NCBI GenBank assembly: GCA_014084085.1
Contig: NPFB01000060.1
Location: 31,275-95,274, forward strand
Length of the DNA stretch: 64,000 nt
From: Hondaea fermentalgiana
Lineage: Eukaryota > Sar > Bigyra > Thraustochytrida > Thraustochytriidae
Direction of reading: 5' to 3'
Shown here one piece after another: positions 27,494 through 37,000 of the stretch. Numbering within the stretch: the first letter of the stretch is position 1; every line of letters begins with the position of its first letter. Made by a program: the position numbers and the translations under genes. Under the pieces are notes generated by a model, which saw nothing but the letters and a program-made list of their open reading frames with translations, was not told the DNA's origin and did not search any database.

Positions 27494-30400
27494 ATTATAC
27501 GAATCGTCGACGTCCTGTGAGCACGAGCGACGGAATGTACAGGTTGCGCGTCTGGGCTGCGCGTTTGTTACTTCTCGCCTGCACGAGCCCGAGCCTAAGC
27601 TCAAGTCCAAGCCAAATTACTGACAGAGCTCAGGAAAAGCAAAGCGAACTGCAGGTCGCGAGGTTTTACGACGCGTTGCGTTGCGTTGCGACGTGTTGCG
27701 TTCCTCTGCGTCAAGCTTTGACAAGGCCAGCTGCTTGAGCTAGCTGATTGGCCGAGTCCAGTTCGCTGCGTCCGCCCGGGCGTCTCGAGGTCTCGGGGTC
27801 TCGAGCGAGACGCGCGTCAGTCGCCGGTCGCGTGCGTACGCGACCTTCCTCGTCTGCCGGGCTTCGCGCCCTGCCAGTCCTGCCTTGTTTTGCTTTGTTT
27901 TGTTTTGTTTTGTCCTGTCCTGTCCCGTCTTGGTTTCCGTTTGCTTTTCCACACGCGCGCTCTGGACGCACACGTCAAGTTCCGTGTGTCCCTGCTGCTC
28001 TACCCTGGCTTGCCGGGCTTTGTCTGGCTGGTGGTCGGTCCTGCACGTGCTCTCGATCGCGGCGATGCCCCCGCGGACGCGCTGCGCGGCTCCCGCAGAC
28101 CTCCCGAGGGCGCGTCCAGGCCTGCCACGCGTAGAACCGCTCGCTGCGGTTCCCGGGCCGCGATCGTCCGCCGCCGTCCCTCCCGTCTGCAGCTGCTCGC
28201 CCGTCGTCGCGATCGCGCGGGGCGCGAGGGTCTTGCTTGGCCCTCCCGGGCGTCTCGCCCGCGGCGTCCATTTTCCAGCCTCCCGGGTGCCGCGCAGCGT
28301 CCGTCGTTAACCCAGCTGTGGGTGCAAAGATGTCCCACAGCTGCGCTGTGGTAGCCTCATGACGAGCCCCTCCATTCCTCATGCGGGGCGATGCGTCGTC
28401 CTGTTCAAAGCAGGCGGTCCCGCAGTACTGGCTGTGAAGACGCACAGAAAAGGGGGGAGGAAGCACCCGTCACTGCCGGACAGTGGTTAGGTCGCGTTTG
28501 GCGCGGCGACCATTCGCAGCAGCAGCAGCTGCAGCATCTGCTGGCTGGCGGTTCACTCGTCGAGCAAGAACCGGGTTGTCGCGACGGGCAATCGGCCGGT
28601 CGCTCACCAATGGTGCGGAGAACTTCTTCGAGGCGAGCAATCGAGCGAGCGCGCGCGCGAACGCGTCGCCCCGAGGGCGAAGAGCCGGAGGCGGCGGAGG
28701 AGCGGCAGCGGCGGTATGGACTATCATTTCAGAAATCAAAAAGAGCTACTTGATACTGCAAAGCTGGGTGTGCGTAGCACACTTGGTTGCGCGGCGCCGA
28801 GAGGGGCTGTGGGAAGACAAGGGCTCTCAGGAAAGGCGGCCTCTGTGGCACACGAGCTGCGCGCGTCGATCGACGGGCGCCAGCCAGCTTGACGATGTGC
28901 CAGAACGACTTACCTTTTACCGAACGAGGGCTCCCGGCGGGCAATGCGGACGGGAGACGTCGCGAGGGCTGCGCGGAGAACCGTGTCCGCCAACCCGAGC
29001 GGTCAGCAGCCGCAGCAGGGCGGTTGGTTGGCCGCGCCAGTGAGTGACCCGGGCGGCCAGCTACAAATTTTCGCGACATTGGTGGCTGGCTGCCATGGCC
29101 AGACGTCAACACCAACTTGACCTGGAGGGGAAGAAGGCCAGAGATAGGTTTCCGTCAGTCGCAATCATCGCTTTCTTCTCCTTCCCTCCTTCCCTCCTTC
29201 CGTCACGAGCCACGAACGAACGGACGCTGATTGTTGGCGGGTGTGGCCGACCACGGAACAAAGCCTGAGCCGAGGAGTCGCAGCAGCCGGCAGCACGCTT
29301 CGTTGCCTTCGCTTCGCGTCGCCTCCATCGACCGACCTTGCCGGGATAGAAGTGGCCGCCAAGGACGAGGTTGACTCCGAGATAGGTACACGCTGCGGCT
29401 GAAGAAAAAAAGGAAAAAAAAAGGGCCCAGGCGAGTCGCAGTTGAGGTGGCTGCGCTGGCTGGTAACGTCTACCTTTCAGGACCCTAGAAGGTATTGTGC
29501 CTAGGCGGCCGGAAGATTTCCAGCGCAGGCCATGCTCGACGTCGTTCGCCTAGTTCTGCTTGGGTTCTCAGGCTGATCGATGGTGGCACAACGGACGGCG
29601 AAAAACCAACGGCGAATTCGATCGAGGCCGTGCGTGGATAGCCATGGTCGGTTTGGGTGTGCTTGGGTGTGCGTGAATACATGACAGTGAATGAATGATA
29701 AAAAATGCACACGGTCGTCGCGCGCGGCCACCTCTGTCGCGCGCGAAGATGCGCACACCTGCCTCAGCCGCGGCGACAAGCGCGCCGCTGCACACGCGGT
29801 CGCAGCGGTCTACCACCACAGGCAGGCGCGAGATCCCGATCACCCACCCTACCTGGACAACTTATACTAGTCCTGCCCTCGGGGCGCGGCCACAGAAAAA
29901 ATGTGAAGGCTCAGGCTGGTAAACCAGCAAGTCGCGCGTCTTTATTACGGGTGCAGGCAGGCAGAGAGTGCACCGCCGCCGCGGTGCACTTGCAGACTCC
30001 AATCTCTGATGAACAGGCAGAGCGTGCGAGAGTGCGCAGCGCAAATCACGTAGTCCATTTATGCACACGCGAGGGCTCGTGCAGACGTGGAGAGCAGCAT
30101 GGACTTTGGTGCCGCGATGGTGTCGCGGTTGCCGCATGTCTGCGCCGCACCAGCGCGCACGCCTGCACCGGTGACGCCATGAACGCGGATCGGAGCCGCG
30201 GAACGGAGCCGCGGAGCTAGCTAGCTATAGCCAGATTAGCTAGCTCCGCGAGCGAGCTGTGGCTGCAAAAATGGACAGAGAGTGGTGGCAGATTTTTAGC
30301 TGCCATTCTGACAATAGGCATCACATTTTCGCTTTCACACCGGTGTGCGCAGCACAGCAGCGCGGCAATCCGGACTGACTAACGGATTCAGACGAATCGT

Positions 30401-30918
30401 TGTCTCTTGCGAGCCAGCCCGTCGCTCCGCCAGCCAGCTGGTTGCCATCGTAGATTTTGCTCAACTCAATGGCAGCTGCTGGTTGGAGGCCTAGTTGGAA
30501 CGCGAGGTCTCATAACCCGAGAAATAATGTCGACCAAACTTGCCATCAGTGCAGCGATGATCTAGCCTTTACAAAATAGAGCAGCAGTTGACGTTCGTGT
30601 CGAGATGTCGATCTCTATTCTTTGATTTGCTAGGGTTCCCTTGGCTATTTTCTCCGATCGAGTTCGTTTGGCACGGGTCTCCTCCTTGCATTTCGAGTAT
30701 AGGGCAGACCCTCATGCTGTCACGCAACCTTTGATAAAATTGCTCACCGAGATAGGCAACGCCGGACCTGACGCCAAACTGGCTTTGATGTTTTTCTCTC
30801 TCTGCTGCTTGCAGAGCGTCGTAAGACCAAAGATGATCAAGAGTACTATGCCTGACACTAAAAGCCTATCACTGGAAGGGGAGGAAACGGACGAATCGAA
30901 TTGAGCTTTCTTTATAAT
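27494..30918. other. 3.4-kb gene-poor region
   Basis: No supported gene. Open frames of 60-186 codons exist on both strands but read as Arg/Ala/Ser-rich GC artefacts. Notable content: TTTTG/TCCTG pentamer run at about 27887-27935; a partial look-alike of the CACTTGCGG element at about 28768-28795 (GCACACTTGGTTGCGCGGCG); A-rich patch 29403-29425; AGCT/CTAG runs at 30218-30245. Non-coding RNA, an intron-rich gene or a decayed element cannot be excluded by eye. Confidence 0.5.
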
Positions 30919-31218
30919 TTACAGACCATGCGCAAAGCGTGCAGCGCGAATGGGCCGCTGGATGCCGCGATACTGCGACTCTGCACAAGCGCGGCGAGGT
31001 CGGCGGGCCTCGAGAGGAGTTCGCAGCGGGCGCGAGGAGAACTTGCGAGTGGAAACCTTGTGCGTCGAAGTCTTGACGGTCACCCAATCGCACGTTTTAC
31101 TGTGGCTGTGCAGACGTGGGCTGCGACGTGATGGCGACGAGGCCACAGATCCTGATGATGACGAGGTCGACTTGACAGAGGCCGTGTCGAAGTTGCGAGG
31201 GGTCTGGCGGCAGGGCAT
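30919..31218 (-). CDS. Small basic Ser/Arg-rich protein, tandem family copy 1
   Basis: A 99-residue member of an unrecognised three-copy family. It begins MPCRQTPRNFDTASVKS. A poly-Ser stretch follows, then SPSRRSPRLH (SPxR/K motifs, like those of DNA- or RNA-binding tails), a TSTHKVSTRK segment, and the highly conserved end RRPRRACAESQYRGIQRP plus IRAARFAHGL. The frame stays open upstream to an ATG at 31446, adding 76 residues (including KADPEYLEPKK). The ATG at 31218 is preferred because all three copies share it. A peptide like ADPEYLEP also exists upstream of copies 2 and 3 but out of frame there, so an upstream exon or conserved leader is possible. Differences among copies are mostly silent in this frame, which supports real coding. 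The function is unknown; the charge suggests nucleic-acid binding. Confidence 0.7.
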   Translation of the reverse strand: MPCRQTPRNFDTASVKSTSSSSGSVASSPSRRSPRLHSHSKTCDWVTVKTSTHKVSTRKFSSRPLRTPLEARRPRRACAESQYRGIQRPIRAARFAHGL

Positions 31219-32045
31219 TTTCGACGCTTTGAGGTCTTCTTGCTCTTTTTGGTTGCTCTTCTTTGCTTTGGTTTGCTTCAGCTTCTTTGGCTCAAGGTAT
31301 TCGGGGTCTGCTTTGCCCTCCGCGTCGCAAACTGCTGTATACAAGTTCTCGAGCGGCGCTTGTCGCACGCTGGCTCCGCCAGCTCCGCGATTGTGGCGGC
31401 TGCTCTCGTTGCAGAACCCGTGCGTGGGACTCTCCCAGTCTTCCATTGTCCCTGGTCACCGGCAGGCTGCAGAACGCACGGGTTCCGGCCGCTGAACGCA
31501 CGGGTTCCGGCCGCTGTTGCTACTTGGGCGGCAGCGGCGGCGAGCGGCGCGGCCGTGAACGGTACGCGGGCGGGCTCTGCGCAACGAGGTGCAAGCCTTG
31601 AGAGAAGCAACACTGGCTTTGTCGCAGGGCTCAGGCCGGAGACCTTATGGATGGACGGATGCTGGCTGGTTGGCAGCGTGAAAGGCTGTGAAGCAGCGAG
31701 CCTTGCTTGAGCAAGCTTGGAGTCCGCGCGAGCTTGCTTCGAAGAGTAGAGGAGAGGGTCGGAGTCACGGTAAGGGGGCGTGACGCATGGGGGCTCCGGA
31801 GACGAGGGGAGTCTGCCGAAAGAAGACGAGTTTTCGATACAAAAGCTCGCCTTTTTCTTCCGCGAGACATCGAAAGCCGCATGACTGCGTGGCGCGACTA
31901 GTTGCGCTGTTATTCTTCGATTGTGAGTCGCACAAAGACAAGAAAAGTGCACAAAAGACGTCTTCAGCGACGTGCGGACACGAAAGCAAGTCTACCGCTC
32001 TTCAAGTCAAAGAGATTAGGATGAATGAATTATGGTATTTATAAT
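31219..32045. other. Spacer between small-family copies 1 and 2
   Basis: Contains the leader-like sequence upstream of copy 1 (encoding the ADPEYLEP-type peptide in the minus strand near 31290-31310) and an exact 22-bp tandem duplication at 31472-31515. It continues into the 3' flank of copy 2. No independent gene is supported. Confidence 0.5.
31472..31515. repeat. Exact 22-bp tandem duplication
   Basis: Two perfect adjacent copies of a 22-bp unit containing GCACGGGTTCCGGCC (31472-31493 and 31494-31515). They lie upstream of small-family copy 1, in its presumed leader or promoter. Confidence 0.95.
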
Positions 32046-32330
32046 TTACAAGCCATGAACAAAGCGTGCAGCGCGAATGGGCCGCTGGATGCCGCGATAC
32101 TGCAGCTGTGCGCATGCGCGACGAGGTCGGCGATCCTCGAGAGGAATTCTGAAAAAGGGGCGCGCAGTCTTGCGCGTCGATGTCTTGACGTTGATGCGGT
32201 GGTGTACTCCATTGTGGCGATGAAGGCGCGGGCTGCGACGCGACGGCGACGATGCCACGGATGACGACGACGAAGAGGCCGACTTGACAGACGCCGTGTC
32301 AAGGTTGCGAGGGATTCGGCGGCAAGGCAT
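32046..32330 (-). CDS. Small basic Ser/Arg-rich protein, tandem family copy 2
   Basis: A 94-residue paralogue of copies 1 and 3, starting at the equivalent ATG (MPCRRIPRNLDTASVKS). It keeps the poly-Ser block, SPSRRSPRLH and the C-terminal RACAQLQYRGIQRP plus IRAARFVHGL. It is shorter than copy 1 by five codons in the variable middle; every length difference in the family is a multiple of three. The sequence just upstream contains an in-phase stop, so this copy cannot use the long N-terminal extension seen in copy 1. A KADPKHLEP-like peptide is encoded about 100 bp upstream. The stop codon and the following A/T-rich trailer (TAAATTATAAA) are shared with copy 1. Function unknown. Confidence 0.7.
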   Translation of the reverse strand: MPCRRIPRNLDTASVKSASSSSSSVASSPSRRSPRLHRHNGVHHRINVKTSTRKTARPFFRIPLEDRRPRRACAQLQYRGIQRPIRAARFVHGL

Positions 32331-33396
32331 AGTTCCTACTCAGCAATGAATGTGACAAGATGCGCTCGTCCTTTGGCTCGCTTCGGCTTGCGTTGCTTTC
32401 GGGGCTCGAGGTGTTTGTCTTGCTTCGCTTCTTTGCTTTTGGGGCTCGAGGTGTTTAGGGTCTGCTTTGCTGGCGGCGGCGCAGCAATTCAGTCTCTTCC
32501 AAGCAAGCCCCAGCGGAACGCAGCTGCAGCGGGCGGCTGGCTTGGCTCTGCAGCGGCTCTCTCTCTCTCTCTCCCGCACTGCCTCCCTCGCGCTCTCTTC
32601 CAGTGCGCAACGCGCGAGCTCGGAGTTCCGCAGCCGGGCCGGGACAGTGATTGAAGACAGGGCGCGGGTCCCGCAAGGCCGCGACGGGGAGGGCGACAGC
32701 CGGGCTGGGGCGCCGCGTGGCGCAGGCGGATGTCCCCCGGGGCGCGCGAGCCCGCTCCACCGCGCTCGATGGACGTGGAGGCGAACGCCCGACGCGAGTT
32801 TGTGCAAAGCTCGTGGGTCGGGACGGGGGCACGAAAGCTATGCTGCTGATGATGGGAGGGAGGGAAGGAAGGAAGGAAGGAAGCCTTGTGGGGCAGACGC
32901 GACGCGACGCGATGCGACGCGACGGCCGCGAGGACCATCACATGGGACCAGGAGGGATGTATGGCACTGGCGAAATGACTCGGAAGATGACAACCACCAG
33001 TGTCAAGCCAAAAAAAAAGTCGGGAACCCCCACCAAGCTTTGGCCCGAAGTCAAGCAAAGTCACGATATCGTGTCAATCATTTATCATCTTCAAGCTCAA
33101 GCGAAAGTGAAAGTGAAAGTGAAAGGGAGAGAGAACAAGAAAAAATTTGCCTCTGCGCAGATGCTTGCCTCTACGCAAGCCTGCCTTGCCCAATCATCGT
33201 CAACCATTGCAACGTCAAATATTCTTTTGCGTTGTCTTTGTTTGAATTTTTCAATTCGTAAGATTGTGCCAACTTCGCTTGCTTGCTTGCTTGATGCATC
33301 ACCCATGCCAAGGAGTCGCGCTGCTGGATCACAAGTCATGCCGCTCAGTCGTCAATGGTTGGTCACGATGAGATATTTTTAGTTATGTTTATTTTT
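32331..33396. other. Spacer between small-family copies 2 and 3
   Basis: Holds the leader of copy 2, including a local duplication of an ACACCTCGAGCCCC-type string near 32395-32460, a (CT)n run near 32560, and GGAAGGAA and GCGACGCGA simple repeats near 32860-32925. No supported gene. Confidence 0.5.
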
Positions 33397-33702
33397 TTAC
33401 AAACCATGTGCGAAGCGCGCGGCGCGAATTGGTCGCTGGTTTCCGCGATACTGGGACTGTGCGCAGGCGCGGCGTGGTCGGCGTGCCTCGAGCGGGGTTC
33501 GAGAGAAAGGACGCGATGTCTTGCGCGTCGAAATCTTGCGCGTCGATGTCTTGACTGACGTCCATGAATCGCTCATCTTGTGTAACCGCGGGCTCCGTCG
33601 GGAAGGAGAGTGCGGCAGAGATCCAGAAGACGACGACGACGACGACGACGACCCCACAGAGGTTGTGTCGAGGTTGCGAAACGTCTTGCAGCGGCTCGGC
33701 AT
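33397..33702 (-). CDS. Small basic Ser/Arg-rich protein, tandem family copy 3
   Basis: A 101-residue paralogue starting MPSRCKTFRNLDTTSVGS. It has an expanded poly-Ser run encoded by (GAC)n on the plus strand (about 33629-33652). It retains SPSRRSPRLH, SVKTSTRKISTRKTSRP and the C-terminal block RACAQSQYRGNQRP plus IRAARFAHGL. It is the most diverged copy at DNA level, yet over its last 35 codons it differs from copy 1 by 15 silent and only 2 amino-acid-changing codons (hand count). It ends before an AATAAA-containing trailer. The ADPEHLEP-type peptide upstream is in another frame. Function unknown. Confidence 0.7.
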   Translation of the reverse strand: MPSRCKTFRNLDTTSVGSSSSSSSSSGSLPHSPSRRSPRLHKMSDSWTSVKTSTRKISTRKTSRPFSRTPLEARRPRRACAQSQYRGNQRPIRAARFAHGL

Positions 33703-34365
33703 GCTTGTAAAAGGTTGGGTCTAGTTTTCTTTCTTGCTCAGGTGGCTGTATACTTTGCTTTGGGCTTTTGGTTTTGGGCTTTGAAGTTGGCTCGAGGTGT
33801 TCGGGGTCTGCCCGCTCCCCCGCCCAGGTTTGCCCGTCCGCTGCGCCGCTGTGCTCTCCGCCGCGGTCACGCTCGTGGCGGCGACAGCCGGCGTGGCCGC
33901 AACCCGCTCGGCGCGTTGCGGAACCCGCTGGCCGCGCTAGGGCCCTTCTTTAGCGCTTACAGTAGGAGTGTGAAGGTGCGCCCGCAACCATGGCAACTGC
34001 ACGACCACGGATCCTGAGAGCGCTCCGGCGCGCTGCAGGTGCAGCCAGGTGCGAAACACGCTGCCGCTCGAGTGTCCCGTACTATTGCAAGTACTACACT
34101 ATGGCGGGAGTCCGATCCGACTCGGACGTCGTCGCCGTCGTCCGACTGGTCACGGTAGTAGTAGGAGTAGGAGTCGCCGAAGATGAAGAAAAGTATGATA
34201 AACAATGGCAAGTGAAATAATACAAAAGAAGATAAGTTGAACTTGACTCGGGGCTCGATCATCTCACGCTTGCGAGAGGAAAAAGGAAAGGAAAAGGGAA
34301 AGGGAGGTTAGATAAGGAACAATGTGGATTGGCAGGATTCACAGTGCGGCGCCAGGGCCCGCGGT
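33703..34365. other. Upstream region of small-family copy 3 and 3' flank of ETHE1
   Basis: Contains the copy-3 equivalent of the conserved leader (TCGAGGTGTTCGGGGTCTGC near 33794). The following stretch, toward the ETHE1 stop, is without protein-like frames. Confidence 0.5.
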
Positions 34366-35088
34366 TCATTTCGCACCAGGTGGCACGTCGTGGAGGCCGC
34401 AGACGAGGTTCGCGGGGAGCGAAACGTCAATCTTGGCCGGATACGGGAGGCCGAGGTTGTCCATAAGATCGACAAACTCGTCGAGCGACTTGGTAAGACG
34501 CGGGTTGTACTGCTTCTCCTCGGCGACAGTGCTCATCGTGCGGCCCTTGTAGTCGTGTGCTGGGTAGATAATGGTATCATCGGGCAAGGTAAAGATCTTC
34601 TCGTGGACGTTCTTGTAGAGCGACTTGGAGTTGCCCTGCTGAAAATCCGTGCGGCCGCAGCCGCGCACGAGGAGCGTGTCGCCCGTAAAAACCATGGTGG
34701 TGGGTCCGTCGCGGACAACGAGCGAGTGGCATCCGTTGGTGTGGCCCGGGGTGGAGAGGAACTCAATCTTGATGGTCTCGCCGACCTCGAGCACATCTCC
34801 CTCGGAGAGACGAATGTCCGCCATGGCCTCCTCGTTGCCCTCTTCGCCGAGGACGCTCTTGACCTCGGGCAGGATCTTCTTGATGGCCTTGTTGCCAAAG
34901 ATATGGTCCGCGTGCACGTGCGTGTTGACTGCGTACTTGAGATCGAGGTTGAGCTCGTCGAGCATTTGCACGTCGCGCTCCACGAGCTCCAGCACCGGGT
35001 CGATCAGCGCCGCCTCGCGCGTCTTCTCGCACCCGAGCACGTACGTGTACGTGCACGACTCGCGGTCGAACAGCTGCCGGAAGATCAT
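34366..35088 (-). CDS. ETHE1: Persulfide dioxygenase (ETHE1-type)
   Basis: A 240-residue metallo-beta-lactamase-fold dioxygenase that oxidises glutathione persulfide to sulfite, a step of sulfide detoxification. The metal-binding THVHADH motif is at 56-62. Mononuclear iron ligands are predicted as H57, H116 (STPGHT) and D137 (FTGD). The ETHE1-specific stretch LLVRGCGRTDFQQG (139-152) and YPAHDY (175-180) identify the subfamily against glyoxalase II. The C-terminus, with LGLPYPAKIDVSLPAN, also matches ETHE1. I see no mitochondrial presequence ahead of MIFRQLF. Either the enzyme is cytosolic or a short upstream exon is missed. It is upstream of and divergent from eL22, with a (CTG)n run just above its start. 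Assignment is firm. Confidence 0.95.
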   Translation of the reverse strand: MIFRQLFDRESCTYTYVLGCEKTREAALIDPVLELVERDVQMLDELNLDLKYAVNTHVHADHIFGNKAIKKILPEVKSVLGEEGNEEAMADIRLSEGDVLEVGETIKIEFLSTPGHTNGCHSLVVRDGPTTMVFTGDTLLVRGCGRTDFQQGNSKSLYKNVHEKIFTLPDDTIIYPAHDYKGRTMSTVAEEKQYNPRLTKSLDEFVDLMDNLGLPYPAKIDVSLPANLVCGLHDVPPGAK

Positions 35089-35130
35089 CGTGTCTGTTGC
35101 TAGGTTCTGCTCTCCGCTCTTCTCGCTCTC

Positions 35131-35151
35131 CTCTGCTGCTTCTGCTTCTGC

Positions 35152-35185
<34 letters not shown>
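35131..35185. repeat. (CTG)n triplet run near ETHE1 start
   Basis: An imperfect TCTGCTGCT run becomes pure CTG over about 25 bp. It begins some 40 bp upstream of the ETHE1 ATG, so it probably lies in its 5' UTR (as CAG in the transcript). Confidence 0.9.
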
Positions 35186-35188
<3 letters not shown>

Positions 35189-36826
35189 CTTGGTCTCGCT
35201 GCTCTTGCTGCGTTCAGGGTCTGCTGCTGCCTGCGCCGCGCCGCCGCTCGCGCCGGGTCCTTGGCGCGGACAATTCACTGACCAGGACTTCGGGACTTTC
35301 TTTCTTTCTCTCGCCCTCGCGCTTCCCGAGTCTCCTCCTCCTCCGCGCGCCAGAAAACCCCGCGCCGCTCCTCCGCCGCGCCGCGCCGCCGGCCGCGAGG
35401 CGCCGGAGGCCTGGCTGGCGCCGCGCGGCTCGCCACTGCACGCCACGCCGCGGCGCCGCGCGGCAGGGACCGCGAGAACGACCTCGACCGGCGGTCGCGG
35501 CGGCCGGGAAAAAGCTTCCCTTGGGACGGATTCTCATCCCCGGACGGCCGGCCAGACGGAGATGACGATGAGGGCGATGGTGATGGTGTACGAGGCCCAG
35601 CAGGATCGCGATGGACGTGTCGGCAAGAAGGTCTTCGAGGCCGCGACGGTGGACGCAAGGCCGGCCGGGATGAGCGAAAATGCCGCGCTCAGCTGCGCCG
35701 GGGAGAGCGGGATGACGGAAGGGTAAAATGCCGCGGCTCGGGGACGCCGGGAAATGAAGGAGGTGTGCGTTGGAGGAGCGCAAGGGGTTTATGGACGTGG
35801 TGGGTGATGACGGAGAATTGACTTGGGACGATGGCGAACGCAGCACGAACGCAGGGCGGCGGCCACCATTTGGCCAGTGGCGGTTTCGGACGAATGGAGC
35901 GCGAAATTCACGTTCGCAGCCGCCATCGCTCGCGCGAGGGTGGCGTGGAGGCTGTCGCGCTCGGTCGGTGAATCACCCGCGGAAAAAGAAACAGGAAAAG
36001 GAGATGAGAAGGAGAATAGCCTAGCGGCGCGGGGAAGCCTTCTCATCAGTGGTGGTGGGGCTGGAGACACAGAGTGGGGACGTGGCTGTGGCCATGTCCG
36101 TTCAACTGGCCATGGTGGCTCGTGCCTGTGCCCATGTCGAACTTGTGCCTGTGCCTGGTGCCTGCAGCCAGCTGGATGGCTGATGTTGATCTCTGCGGCA
36201 AAACGTTGGCCTCCCCTGATAACTGCCAGACCAAGTACGAGTCGCCAGCTGGCAGGCAGGTCGCTGTGGCGGCCGGAGAAGTAGAAAGAGTGTAGCCTGG
36301 TCTCTGCGCCTCAGTTCGCCAACCATGCAGCATGGCGGCCTCTGAACGTTGGTTCATGGACATCGTAGTCGCCATCGCTGTGCTGGTCGGTCCATGGCAT
36401 AGCTCCCTCAGCCCAGGATTGCCATGGTGGCTGGTAGGCAAAAGGTATACATACTCCCTTTGAAAAGTCAAGTTGCCGGTGGCGTACTTTGTCGAAAAGA
36501 GAAAGGACGGACAAGTACACACCCTCTGTTCGCACCCACCTTGTCAAAAGTACACACCTTTAGGGGGTCCCCGCGAACGTGCTAGGGTTAGGGTACGCCA
36601 TCGGCAACCTCCTGCTCGCTCGGCGGGAGACACCGTGCGCAAGCTTGCAGCGCAGCTTTGTTTGGCCTCGTCTGGCGTTGCCGGCATCGTCGAACTTGGA
36701 CTTGGCGCGCTCCCTCGGCATGCATCTCCGTCGTCAATCGCCGCGTGCCGGCATCAACAGCCGCAGCCAGCCACGCAAGCTGGCAGGGCTTTGCAGGCAG
36801 AAAGCGCAAAGCGCGGGTCGGTATAA

Positions 36827-36880
36827 CCCACTTGCGGCGGCGGCGCAAGTGAAGAATGGCGGCGGCGCAAGTGCGCTATC
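36827..36880. promoter_or_regulatory. CACTTGCGGCGGC elements, both orientations, upstream of eL22
   Basis: A forward copy CCCACTTGCGGCGGCGGCG at 36827-36845 is preceded by TATAA. A reverse copy lies at 36858-36880 (reading ATAGCGCACTTGCG on the minus strand). In between, GCGCAAGTG forms a palindrome with the forward copy. Position is 120-175 bp upstream of the eL22 ATG. The flanking ATAGC is shared with the eIF3e cluster at 16651-16740. A role as a translation-gene promoter element is inference. Confidence 0.55.
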
Positions 36881-37000
36881 GCGAGTGGCTCCCAGCGGCC
36901 GCGCGAGGGCGGCGAAAGGAGAGGACCGGAGAGCAGAAAGCAATCAGAGGTCGAGCACGGGCAGCAGCAGCAGCACGCGAGCTCTCTCAGGTCCAGCAAG

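Larger units (their letters stand above)
35089..37000. other. Divergent intergenic region between ETHE1 and eL22
   Basis: A 1.9-kb region with a (CTG)n run at about 35131-35185, GC-rich stretches to about 35720, GTGGCTGTGCC-like repeats near 36080-36160, and two AAGTACACACC strings (about 36513 and 36548). It also has a telomere-like TAGGGTTAGGG at 36583-36593 and CACTTGCGGCGGC elements at 36827-36880. One minus-strand segment (35534-35692) preceded by a pyrimidine tract and CAG looks exon-like, but I cannot build a gene around it. Confidence 0.45.

Noticed and set aside
30901..33558. Plus-strand frames overlapping the small-family copies (for example MRKACSANGPLDAAIL)
   Set aside because: Most differences between copies fall at the first codon position of the plus frame and change amino acids there, while being silent in the minus frame; plus stops are not conserved.
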